NCBI GenBank assembly: GCA_900547825.1 | Contig: URII01000004.1 | Location: 6,633-70,632 of the forward strand | Reading direction: 5' to 3' | DNA length: 64,000 nt | From: an uncultured Porphyromonadaceae bacterium | GTDB lineage: Bacteria > Bacteroidota > Bacteroidia > Bacteroidales > Muribaculaceae | Part shown: positions 25,444 through 32,942 of the stretch, one piece after another | How positions within the stretch are numbered: position 1 is the stretch's first letter | Layout: every line of letters starts with the position of its first letter | Made by a program: the position numbers and the translations under genes | The notes under the pieces: generated by a model | What the model was told of the DNA's origin: nothing | The model's input: the letters and a program-made list of their open reading frames with translations, nothing else | The model's database searches: none

Positions 25444-26266
25444 GATATTTTACAAGTCCGGGCACCGAGCTGCGCTCTATTTTAGATATCTCTATGCCGA
25501 TGGTGGAAGCGGCGCGGCGCAATATATCGCTGTACACACATGCCACTGACCCGACAAAACATATGGGAATATCCCGATAGTCATAACGGGCCACATTGCG
25601 CATGAAGAAACTCATAAAACTGCTGTAGACGAGCTGATAAACATATGCATCATCCAACATTTCCTGAAGGAAAAACGAATAGCGCGACAACGCCCTGTTA
25701 GGCAGCGGATCTATATACACTGCATCCATTATACGGTCAGGACCGGTTGCGAAATGCTCATAGAAGCGGTGGATCACATGCTCCGGAGCAAGCCCCTTTA
25801 TACAGTCGGACACAAGCTGCTTCCCGAGGTATGCGCCGCTCCCTTCATCGCCGAGAATAAACCCGAGCGACTTCACATTTTCGGTTATGTCGTGGCCGTC
25901 GTAAAGACAGGAGTTGGAGCCGGTGCCGAGAATGCAGGCCATTCCCCGCTCCCTGACGAGAAGTCCGCGTGCGGCCCCGAGAAGGTCACTTTTCACCGTG
26001 ACCGGGGACCGGAACTGCGCCACAAGCGACGACTCCATGATCTTGTTGCGGCTCTCGTTGGCACATCCGGCGCCATAGAAATAAACATGCTCCCAACGGC
26101 GCCTGAAGAACTGCTCAGGCAGCTGGAGCCTGATGGTGTGGGATATCTCGCGGCGCGACTGGAAATAGGGATTCAGGCCTTCCGTGAATGCGTGCTCCAC
26201 AATTGTATGGCCGTCAACGAGAACCCACTCGGTGCGGGTGGACGAACTGTCGGCTATGATTTTCAT
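25424..26266 (-). CDS. BadF/BadG-type ASKHA kinase, likely N-acetylglucosamine or MurNAc kinase
   Basis: A 280-residue ATPase of the ASKHA fold, close to N-acetylhexosamine kinases. The phosphate-1 motif is MKIIADSSSTRTEWVLVDG at the N-terminus (Gly-rich loop replaced by Ser/Thr). The phosphate-2 region reads ILGTGSNSCLYDG (near residue 113) with LGDEGSGAYLGK (near 135). A hydrophobic adenosine segment (ICFVGSVACVYSD) is near residue 238. It should phosphorylate an amino sugar with ATP in the cytoplasm. As first gene of the operon with the AmpG-like permease it fits reuse of wall sugars. It has a perfect promoter upstream. Confidence 0.83.
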   Translation of the reverse strand: MKIIADSSSTRTEWVLVDGHTIVEHAFTEGLNPYFQSRREISHTIRLQLPEQFFRRRWEHVYFYGAGCANESRNKIMESSLVAQFRSPVTVKSDLLGAARGLLVRERGMACILGTGSNSCLYDGHDITENVKSLGFILGDEGSGAYLGKQLVSDCIKGLAPEHVIHRFYEHFATGPDRIMDAVYIDPLPNRALSRYSFFLQEMLDDAYVYQLVYSSFMSFFMRNVARYDYRDIPICFVGSVACVYSDILRRAASTIGIEISKIERSSVPGLVKYHADGDE

Positions 26267-26300
26267 GCTCGGTAGTGATGATGAGGTTTACTTATACGGA

Positions 26301-26331
26301 CAAATTTAGCGTTTTTTTCGTCCTCGTCAAA
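26301..26331 (-). promoter_or_regulatory. Promoter of the kinase-to-permease operon
   Basis: On the minus strand TTTG (26328-26331), a 19-nt spacer and TAAATTTG (26301-26308) match the consensus exactly, with about 30 nt of leader before the kinase ATG at 26266. Confidence 0.8.
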
Positions 26332-26384
26332 GAATTTATGCTTACATTTACAATCTGTTTCAAGTCAGAAAAGTATAACCACAT

Positions 26385-27014
26385 ATGGAAACCATCGACA
26401 TAATAACCCGTTATTTCCCCGATCTTACCATTCGGCAAAAGGAACAGCTCGAGGCTTTGCCCCCGCTATATGCCGAATGGAACGCCAAGATCAATGTAGT
26501 TTCGCGGCGCGACATCGACAATCTCTATTCGCGCCACATACTGCATTCACTGGCCATAGCGAAATTCATGACTCCCACACCGGAAACCTCTATTCTCGAC
26601 CTCGGCACCGGAGGCGGTTTTCCCGGCATTCCGCTCGCCATAATGTGGCCTCAGTGCCGCTTCCATCTCATTGACCGGATCGGCAAGAAAATACGTGTGG
26701 CCGAGGCTGTGGCAGCAGCCACGGACATAGAGAATGTCACACTGCAACATGGCGACTCGGGCGAATGCCACAGCAAGTTCGACTATGTGGTGAGCCGGGC
26801 CGTGATGAGTCTTGACGCACTTGTGAGTGCCGTGCGGAAAAATATAGCGTCCGTTACAGCCAACACACTCCCGCCGGGTGTTATATGTCTGAAAGGAGGA
26901 GATCTCGCAGCCGAAATAGCCGCCACACATCGTCCGGTTATAGAGGTGCCGCTTACCGACTGGTTCGGCGAATCCTTCTTCGAGACAAAAAAACTTCTCT
27001 ATGTCAAACTCTAA
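26385..27014 (+). CDS. rsmG: 16S rRNA (guanine-527-N7)-methyltransferase RsmG
   Basis: A 209-residue SAM-dependent methyltransferase of the GidB/RsmG family, which modifies G527 of 16S rRNA. The SAM-binding motif ILDLGTGGGFPGIPLA (about residues 69-84) and the following HLIDRIGKKIRVAEAV strand and helix are diagnostic, as is VVSRAVMSLDALV near residue 137. Length is as expected for the family. The MBL-fold gene follows after 22 nt and is probably co-transcribed. Confidence 0.93.
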   Translation: METIDIITRYFPDLTIRQKEQLEALPPLYAEWNAKINVVSRRDIDNLYSRHILHSLAIAKFMTPTPETSILDLGTGGGFPGIPLAIMWPQCRFHLIDRIGKKIRVAEAVAAATDIENVTLQHGDSGECHSKFDYVVSRAVMSLDALVSAVRKNIASVTANTLPPGVICLKGGDLAAEIAATHRPVIEVPLTDWFGESFFETKKLLYVKL

Positions 27015-27036
27015 CATCCACCCTAACCCATAAGGC

Positions 27037-27681
27037 ATGTTGAAAATAAAATCATTTGAATTCAATCCGTTCGGCGAAAAGACTTATCTCGTATGGGATC
27101 CCGACACCCTACAGGCCATGGTGATCGATCCGGGAATGAGCAATGCGGCAGAGAGAGACGAATTCGACCGGTTTGTGGCGCGTGAGCACCTTAATATCAA
27201 ATATATGGTCAACACCCACCTCCACCTTGACCACACCTGGGGCAACGACCATGTTACCGACACATACGGAACCGCTACGTCAGCCTCTCCGGCCGATGCG
27301 ATGCTCGGGCGCCGGCGTGCCGAACAGGCGCAGATGTTCGGTATGCGTGAGCATATGAAACCCCTTGACATAACCCACCATCTGCACGACGGCGACCGCA
27401 TGGCGCTTGGAGGATACACATTTGAGGTGATCAGCGTTCCCGGTCATTCACCCGGAGGTCTGGCGCTGTATTGCCCCCAAGGGGGAGTGCTGTTCTCAGG
27501 TGATTCGCTATTTGCCGGATCAGTAGGGCGCACCGACCTGCCGGGAGGCGACATGAACACCCTGCTTGACGCCATCACCGCGAAACTGCTCACGCTGCCC
27601 GAAACCACAACAGTATTTCCGGGTCACGGCCCATCCACCACCATAGGGCGCGAACGGTCATCAAACCCGTTTTTACGCTGA
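27037..27681 (+). CDS. Metallo-beta-lactamase-fold hydrolase, glyoxalase II-like
   Basis: A 214-residue cytoplasmic hydrolase. All metal ligands of the fold are visible: the HxHxDH motif in NTHLHLDHTWG (about residues 60-70), His in VPGHSPGG (near 134), Asp in SGDSLFAGSVGRTDLPGGD (near 155-173) and His in FPGHGPST (near 197). Proteins of this short form are often annotated as glyoxalase II-like thioesterases, but the substrate is not established. It follows rsmG by 22 nt and ends at a terminator. Confidence 0.88.
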   Translation: MLKIKSFEFNPFGEKTYLVWDPDTLQAMVIDPGMSNAAERDEFDRFVAREHLNIKYMVNTHLHLDHTWGNDHVTDTYGTATSASPADAMLGRRRAEQAQMFGMREHMKPLDITHHLHDGDRMALGGYTFEVISVPGHSPGGLALYCPQGGVLFSGDSLFAGSVGRTDLPGGDMNTLLDAITAKLLTLPETTTVFPGHGPSTTIGRERSSNPFLR

Positions 27682-27708
27682 CATCTGTTTATCCGACAAT
27701 ATACAGTT

Positions 27709-27756
27709 CACCCCGCATCAGATCCCGAAAATCCGGTGCGGGGTGTAATTCTATTT
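27709..27756. terminator. Terminator between the convergent MBL-fold and DUF4465 genes
   Basis: CACCCCGCA (27709-27717) pairs with TGCGGGGTG (27737-27745), followed by TAATTCTATTT on the plus strand. It lies between two convergent genes and may work in both directions. Confidence 0.75.
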
Positions 27757-27771
27757 ATCGATCAGGGGATA

Positions 27772-28536
27772 TCAGCGTGTAAATTCCATACGGTCAAGAC
27801 AGAAATATGCCGGGCTGTTCATGCCCCACTGTCCAGAGTCGGTGGAAGTCATCTGGAAATAAATATAATTTACTTCGCCAAGCGGCTTCAGATCGATCTT
27901 GCGCCACGAATCGAGAATAACACCGTCGGCGGCAAGGTCAACATTCACGGTGCCGGTGATGCGGCTGTCCTTTACGCCATGGATGATGAGCACACAGCGG
28001 TCAGTGGCAGTGAACGGACGGCTGAAAGCAGTGCCGTTCTTCATAGCCCAATAAGCATAGTTGCTGTTGGTGACATAGATGCTCTTGGGTGAGAATTTAG
28101 AGCCTTCCACAGCTTTGATGGCACATGTGGGGTTTTCAGGGATGGCTTCAGTACTCTCCATTACATCCCAGCAGCCGAGCACAAAAGGAGTGCCTTTGCC
28201 TGACAGTCCGCCTCCGGTCACAGAGCCCCACTGATAAGTAATCCAATCGCCGCCATCGGTGTGGTCGGCATTGTCGGAGCTGCGTGACGGGCAGAATCCT
28301 TTCCAGGAATAATACTTCACACCGTCCCATTCCGTCATGGTCCAGCTGTGAGAGAAACCAAGACCACTGACGGTGAAATCGCCCGACGAGTAACAGTCGG
28401 CCCAGGCGCCGTCCGTATCGTAATTCACTGCTTCGGACGAAAGATTGGTTGTTACGGTTGAGTCGTCATCGTCGCTGCACGACGAGAAAGTCAGGGCGGC
28501 CAAAGCCACCGCTGCAATAAGTTTGAAACGTTTCAT
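27772..28536 (-). CDS. DUF4465-type surface lipoprotein
   Basis: A 254-residue lipoprotein: signal peptide MKRFKLIAAVALAALTF with lipobox SSC (Cys20), followed by SDDDD, an acidic stretch that acts as a surface-export signal in Bacteroidetes lipoproteins. The mature part (YSSGDFTVSGLGFSHSWTM...YYSWKGFCPS near 53-88, then SIYVTNSNYAYWAM) resembles DUF4465, a beta-rich domain found in secreted Bacteroidales proteins. Function is unknown; a binding or adhesive role is plausible. The gene is 28 nt downstream of another lipoprotein gene and probably shares its transcript. Confidence 0.8.
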   Translation of the reverse strand: MKRFKLIAAVALAALTFSSCSDDDDSTVTTNLSSEAVNYDTDGAWADCYSSGDFTVSGLGFSHSWTMTEWDGVKYYSWKGFCPSRSSDNADHTDGGDWITYQWGSVTGGGLSGKGTPFVLGCWDVMESTEAIPENPTCAIKAVEGSKFSPKSIYVTNSNYAYWAMKNGTAFSRPFTATDRCVLIIHGVKDSRITGTVNVDLAADGVILDSWRKIDLKPLGEVNYIYFQMTSTDSGQWGMNSPAYFCLDRMEFTR

Positions 28537-28564
28537 TGTGGATTATAGATAATTTATGATAGGG

Positions 28565-29140
28565 TCAATCTATAGCCATGACCTGACCTGCCGCGGGAGC
28601 GACAGGCTGCACGGTCTTCGACGAATCAGGCCGCGCCTTGGCTGTATCGGCAGGAGCGTCAGGTTTGGTCAGATCGCCACCGTTGATAGCGTCATATTCG
28701 GCAAGGCGTGCGCGGAAATGCCTTACGAGGCTGTCGACATTAAACACCGGATTGATCTGTCGTGCGCTCTCCAACGCCTCACGCATCCCTTTGCTGTCGC
28801 GTCCGAGCGAGAGGTCATACACATCGACAAACTTCCGGAGCGTGATCAGATCCTTCTGAGTGTCCCCTTTCTCCACGGCATTGTTGTGTATTTCCAGATA
28901 AGCCAGGAGCACAGCCACAGTCTCACCGTTGGTAAGCTCATCCACATCTATGGCCATAGAATCGGCAATGGAACCTGCATTCCCCAGATCCTTGCTGCGG
29001 ATGGCTTCATATAATTGAGAATCCTCCAGGTCATCACTGATGGCCGAACTGTCGTTTCCCCCGCCGGAGCATGACACAGTTCCCGGCAGCAACATGGCTG
29101 CCAGGGTATATCCGGTCAATTTAGCTGTTAACTTGTTCAT
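28565..29140 (-). CDS. Lipoprotein of unknown function, helical
   Basis: A 191-residue predicted lipoprotein. The signal peptide ends in the lipobox TVSC (Cys24), followed by SGGG. The mature part is mainly helical and acidic, with the stretch ALLAYLEIHNNAVEKG near residue 78, and ends in an Ala/Pro/Asp-rich tail (about residues 155-191) that may be a flexible linker. I recognise no domain. It lies between the ECF sigma gene (73 nt upstream, with a candidate promoter in the gap) and the DUF4465 lipoprotein. Confidence 0.75.
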   Translation of the reverse strand: MNKLTAKLTGYTLAAMLLPGTVSCSGGGNDSSAISDDLEDSQLYEAIRSKDLGNAGSIADSMAIDVDELTNGETVAVLLAYLEIHNNAVEKGDTQKDLITLRKFVDVYDLSLGRDSKGMREALESARQINPVFNVDSLVRHFRARLAEYDAINGGDLTKPDAPADTAKARPDSSKTVQPVAPAAGQVMAID

Positions 29141-29166
29141 GTAGATATATTGCGAATTATACGGGG

Positions 29167-29174
29167 CAAAGATA
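29167..29174 (-). promoter_or_regulatory. Candidate -7 box for the two-lipoprotein transcript
   Basis: TATCTTTG on the minus strand fits TAnnTTTG and lies 27 nt before the ATG at 29140. No clear TTTG stands at the right distance upstream, so only half of the promoter is supported. Confidence 0.45.
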
Positions 29175-29212
29175 CGAATTTTTTATATCCCTCCATAGCC
29201 CGCGACAACATA

Positions 29213-29803
29213 TCACACCGTAAGCTCTATATTGTTCTCGCTGGCTATACGCCGCATGTTGATCAGAGCGTAACGCATACGCCCCAATGCGGTGTTGATG
29301 CCTGTGCCCATAGCTTCGGCTATCTCCTTGAACGACATGTCACGGTAAAAACGCATTTTCAGCACATCACGCTGGGCTTCGGGAAGCGCCTCGATAATGC
29401 GGCGCACATCGTCGTGAAGTTGCAGTTCCGACATATTATCCTCCACACAAGGCTCGCAAAGTTCGGCCCTGTTCAGTATATTTCCGTCCGATTCATCGGC
29501 CGAAACAGTGCGCTCGCCTTTTTCCTGACGGAAATGGTCTATGATAAGATTGTGGGCTATGCGTGTGAGCCATGCCGAGAATTTACCGGATTCGACATAG
29601 CGGCCCTGACGTATGGTGGTTATGACCTTGACGAACGTTTCCTGAAAAATGTCGTTGGCAAGGTCGCGGTCATTTACAATGCGGTTGATATATGTGAACA
29701 CACGATTCTGATGACGCTTCAGGAGCTCATCGAATGCTTTATTGTCGCCGTTTGCGTAGGCTTCCACCAACCTTGTGTCGGTCAGTTCAGATGTCTTTTG
29801 CAT
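29213..29803 (-). CDS. ECF-type RNA polymerase sigma factor
   Basis: A 196-residue sigma-70 family protein with only regions 2 and 4. Region 2 (about residues 20-90) contains RVFTYINRIVNDRDLANDIFQETFVKVI and FSAWLTRIAHNLIIDHFR. Region 4 (about 130-185) has LPEAQRDVLKMRFYRDMSFKEIAEAMGTGINTALGRMRYAL, including the helix-turn-helix. No anti-sigma (FecR-like) gene is adjacent, so it is a stand-alone ECF factor and its signal is not evident. It is divergent from the small gene at 30070. Confidence 0.9.
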   Translation of the reverse strand: MQKTSELTDTRLVEAYANGDNKAFDELLKRHQNRVFTYINRIVNDRDLANDIFQETFVKVITTIRQGRYVESGKFSAWLTRIAHNLIIDHFRQEKGERTVSADESDGNILNRAELCEPCVEDNMSELQLHDDVRRIIEALPEAQRDVLKMRFYRDMSFKEIAEAMGTGINTALGRMRYALINMRRIASENNIELTV

Positions 29804-29941
29804 TTACTCTTTTTGTTTTGATTAGAGTAGAGTTGAGCGATAGGCAGTTACGTGTTAAATTGGTGTTATTGTCCGGCAGTGTGACAAAGGTTGTGATAAT
29901 AATTCCGCTTCCTGATCCGTTATACTTTTCTGAAAGCTGTG

Positions 29942-29949
29942 CAAAGATA
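29942..29949 (-). promoter_or_regulatory. Candidate -7 box of the ECF sigma gene
   Basis: TATCTTTG on the minus strand lies about 140 nt before the ATG at 29803. The -33 element is not clear. The 266 nt between the divergent genes otherwise hold no recognisable gene. Confidence 0.45.
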
Positions 29950-30069
29950 ATGAATTTGCTCAGTAAAAACATATCCCTATCCTCTTTTTTAAGAATATTA
30001 AGGTCATTTAGCATACTAAACCCCATATACGGCACGTTTAAAGGTTACATAACATCACATTAACCCCTA

Positions 30070-30273
30070 ATGCCTATGGAAGAAAGCTCTACTCAGTCAA
30101 TTCTCTCCACTATTATCCCAAACGAACCGATGACGTATGAACCCGTCAAGGCCGGCGAGTCCGGCACTGATGCCCCGCGTCAGTCAACCATTGAATTCAT
30201 TCGCAGCTTTGCCCGCTGCTATGTGGCCGTTCCCTCGCTTCCGGCAGGCCTGAACGGCATGATACTGAACTGA
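30070..30273 (+). CDS. Small conserved-looking protein, 67 residues
   Basis: A short frame with codon use like its neighbours. The second ATG, at 30076 (MEESSTQSILSTI), is an equally likely start. The C-terminal half, STIEFIRSFARCYVAVPSLP, is reminiscent of small hypothetical proteins I recall from other Bacteroidales, which would make it a real gene, but I cannot check this here. It has no signal peptide or membrane segment. It is monocistronic and followed 18 nt later by an 18-bp perfect terminator, which supports genuine expression. Function unknown. Confidence 0.6.
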   Translation: MPMEESSTQSILSTIIPNEPMTYEPVKAGESGTDAPRQSTIEFIRSFARCYVAVPSLPAGLNGMILN

Positions 30274-30291
30274 TCCCCATTACAACCCATC

Positions 30292-30344
30292 AACGCACGG
30301 TGTGCAGCCACAACATAATCCGGCTGCACACCGTGCGTTTTTAA
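30292..30344 (+). terminator. Very strong intrinsic terminator
   Basis: An 18-bp perfect stem, AACGCACGGTGTGCAGCC (30292-30309) with GGCTGCACACCGTGCGTT (30322-30339), followed by TTTTAA. It ends the small-protein transcript. Confidence 0.9.
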
Positions 30345-30362
30345 TATCCCGATAATAATACG

Positions 30363-30400
30363 ATAAAAGGCGCATCCCGGAGGATACGCCTTTTATTATT
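30363..30400 (-). terminator. Terminator of the SusC/SusD operon
   Basis: On the minus strand AAAAGGCGTATCC pairs with GGATGCGCCTTTT (one G-T wobble) and is flanked by T- and A-rich sequence. It lies 14 nt beyond the end of the last gene of the operon. Confidence 0.8.
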
Positions 30401-30413
30401 AGATGCTGTAGGA

Positions 30414-31307
30414 TCAGCGGGTCATTGTTATAGACTGCAGGTTTCCGAGAATGTAGAGACCGGCATCCGTGCGCCACAACAGAAGGATTTCCTTACCTTC
30501 CTCAAATGTAAGCACATGGGTATCGTCATCCCATTCAACCTTGATTGAGCCGCTTGCATTGAAGCTTGTGAGGACACCATTTTCCCAAACAGGTTCAACT
30601 GCCTGTACTACACCGCTTCTTTCGCCACTCTCATAAGTGCCGATTTCAGAACCGTAGTTGATGGTGAGATAACCCGAGTTGGTCATGTCATTGAATGTGT
30701 AGTAGAATGGCATAACCAGGCCTTCGATTCCCATCCAGCCTTCGGCATTGAGAAGCACCTCGTAGCCAGGCTCATCCTCTGAGAAACCGGTCATATTGAC
30801 GGTAAACGAGCTGGGAGTTCCATCTTCAATATAATTGACTTTCCATTCGCCCTGGAGGCGGTTGTACATTACATTGTCGTTGTCAATGATTGTTACAAGA
30901 GTCGAGGCATTTTCGCCTACCGATCCGCCCTGCACCTTTGTTATGGTAACGAGGAATGTGCGGTCGCCTGTATACTCAAGGTCATCGATTATACGGATTT
31001 CGGCATCCACATCCTTAACGCCTTTGGGGATGTTGATCTCATCATCCGTAAGGATCATGTGGAAATTGTTGATAGCGGGATTCTCGCCTGTTTCCTGAAC
31101 TTCGATAGTGATCTTTACGGGGCCGTTAGCCTCACCTTCGAGTTTGATAGGAACTCTGAGCATGCCCTGCTGCTCCTTGGCGTCAACCTGAAGGTCGGCC
31201 ATAGAGACGGTCACACCTTCCCTATTGTTCCACTTTTGGTCATCGTCCGAGCAAGCGGTCAGGGTTGCTGCGGCGAGAGCTAAAGCAAATATTTTGGTCA
31301 GTTTCAT
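30414..31307 (-). CDS. Surface lipoprotein of the SusC/SusD operon, Calx-beta-like
   Basis: A 297-residue lipoprotein with signal peptide MKLTKIFALALAAATLTAC (Cys19) and an acidic SDDD export signal. Residues about 30-150 resemble a Calx-beta domain (IEVQETGENPAINNFHMIL, then RTFLVTITKVQGG and LVTIIDNDNV). The rest is a beta-rich module resembling lipocalin-like domains of SusE-position proteins (LQGEWKVNYIEDG). By position it is the SusE/SusF-like ligand-binding lipoprotein of the uptake system. It lies 46 nt downstream of susD and ends at a terminator. Ligand unknown. Confidence 0.82.
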   Translation of the reverse strand: MKLTKIFALALAAATLTACSDDDQKWNNREGVTVSMADLQVDAKEQQGMLRVPIKLEGEANGPVKITIEVQETGENPAINNFHMILTDDEINIPKGVKDVDAEIRIIDDLEYTGDRTFLVTITKVQGGSVGENASTLVTIIDNDNVMYNRLQGEWKVNYIEDGTPSSFTVNMTGFSEDEPGYEVLLNAEGWMGIEGLVMPFYYTFNDMTNSGYLTINYGSEIGTYESGERSGVVQAVEPVWENGVLTSFNASGSIKVEWDDDTHVLTFEEGKEILLLWRTDAGLYILGNLQSITMTR

Positions 31308-31353
31308 AATTTGATTCTTGATTTTCAGAATTTAAATAATATTTCCGTCCGGA

Positions 31354-32922
31354 TTAATAACCGGGGTTCTGCTGACCCTTGAGCTGCGGGTTGACTTCCA
31401 TTTCCGATGAAGGAATGGGCCATACGTAGCGGTGGTCATTCTCGGTGTAAACCACATTGCGGCCTGCACGTACGAAACAGGGAATGATGTTGTCCGACGA
31501 GAAGGGATAATCGGCTGTAGCCTCAACGCGTGAGAAGCCCTGCTTCCAGCGACGGAGGTCGCTCATACGGTGACCTTCACCGATAAGCTCGCGGTGACGT
31601 TCAAGGCGTATCTGGGCTGTAAGCTCATTGCCTGAATAGGTCTGATCCTGCCAGCGGGTGATACGACGCTTGCGGAGATCGTTGAGATACTTGTTGGCAT
31701 CGCCATCCAGTCCGAGTGCATCCGAAGCTTCGGCCACGATAAGGTAGCTTTCGGCAAGACGGAAATATTTGGAAAGGTTGCGGCGGTAGTTGGTACCGGT
31801 AACGAGGCTTGAGTTGCCGGGATATTTCCAGAATACTTTTGCTTCATAGAAAAGGCCGTTGATCTCAAGATCCCATGTGTTGAAGTAGCCGGGGTCACGG
31901 GTAGTGTTCTTGCCACGGACGTCGTTGTCGTCATAGAGGCTGAGTGTTGCGGCTGTGGGGATGTACCATGCGTTCTTTGTATTCTCATAAGCGAGATAGG
32001 GAGTCGATGTGCGGGGAACGCCTGACGACTGCTGTGCATCACCGTAGGGAACGAAAATCAGTTCCGAGCCCTGGTCGCTGCTCCACATCTTGATGAATGA
32101 AGCGGTGGTGGCAAGGGTGTAACGGCCGCAGTTGATCAGTTCTTTCGACTTGCTGATGGCTGTTTCATAATCGCCGGTGAGCAGAGCTATACGAGCCTGA
32201 AGAGCCTTGACCACGTCAGTATTGATCCAATATGAGTTACGTCCGCGGATTTCGCTGACTTCAGATCCGAGATATTCCTCATATTCGGTCAGACCGTCGA
32301 AAGCCTCCTTGAGATCGACATTGAGGATCAGGTTCATTGTCTCGGCCATTGTTGAGCGGCCGGGATACTTCGACTGTATGCCTTCGGGCTTATACTCCGT
32401 AACCAACGGAAGACCGAGAGCCGGCTCATTGGCCTTTTCAGGAGTGTATGCCTGGCAGAAATGGTCGAACATGTAGAAATAATAGTAGGCACGGGCAAAC
32501 TTGGTCTCTGCCTTGAAGCGCTTGAATTCCTCGCGGTCAGCATCGGTAAAAGATTCATTGCTGATAGCCGGCTCAAGTTTCTCAAGCAGATAGTTACAGT
32601 TTGCGATAGCTCCATACAGGCCTGCCCATACGGATTCGATATCGGAGTTATTGGAGTAGATCGTACCGTTATTGAACTGGCCGAGCTGGTTACCGTTGGA
32701 GATCAGTCCGATGAAATCGTCCATCTGGATCTCTGTGGCGTAGATATAGGAGCCGCCACCAAGCGCACGCAGATTTGAGTAAATGCCGTTGCGGAAACGA
32801 TAGAAATCGTTGTAAGTCTGGAGGGCGTCACCCTCGGGGAGCGATCCGATGGGCTCCTTGTTCATGTCGCAGGAGGTCAGAAGTCCGGCGCAGAGGGCTA
32901 TTGATAGAAATATCTTTTTCAT
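31354..32922 (-). CDS. RagB/SusD-family nutrient-binding outer-membrane lipoprotein
   Basis: A 522-residue SusD homologue. It has a lipoprotein signal peptide ending at Cys18 (LLTSC) and the helical TPR-like core, with NSDIESVWAGLYGAIANCNYLLEKL near residues 91-115 and FARAYYYFYMFDHFC near 145. A C-terminal segment carries ELTAQIRLERHRELIGEGHRMSDLRRW, the classic family signature. It caps the SusC barrel and captures the substrate outside the cell. It is second in the operon, 20 nt after susC. Confidence 0.93.
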   Translation of the reverse strand: MKKIFLSIALCAGLLTSCDMNKEPIGSLPEGDALQTYNDFYRFRNGIYSNLRALGGGSYIYATEIQMDDFIGLISNGNQLGQFNNGTIYSNNSDIESVWAGLYGAIANCNYLLEKLEPAISNESFTDADREEFKRFKAETKFARAYYYFYMFDHFCQAYTPEKANEPALGLPLVTEYKPEGIQSKYPGRSTMAETMNLILNVDLKEAFDGLTEYEEYLGSEVSEIRGRNSYWINTDVVKALQARIALLTGDYETAISKSKELINCGRYTLATTASFIKMWSSDQGSELIFVPYGDAQQSSGVPRTSTPYLAYENTKNAWYIPTAATLSLYDDNDVRGKNTTRDPGYFNTWDLEINGLFYEAKVFWKYPGNSSLVTGTNYRRNLSKYFRLAESYLIVAEASDALGLDGDANKYLNDLRKRRITRWQDQTYSGNELTAQIRLERHRELIGEGHRMSDLRRWKQGFSRVEATADYPFSSDNIIPCFVRAGRNVVYTENDHRYVWPIPSSEMEVNPQLKGQQNPGY

Positions 32923-32942
32923 AATGTAATTACTCTATAAAG

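Noticed and set aside
29150..29821. A 223-codon plus-strand frame
   Set aside because: It is fully antisense to the ECF sigma factor, whose regions 2 and 4 are clear.
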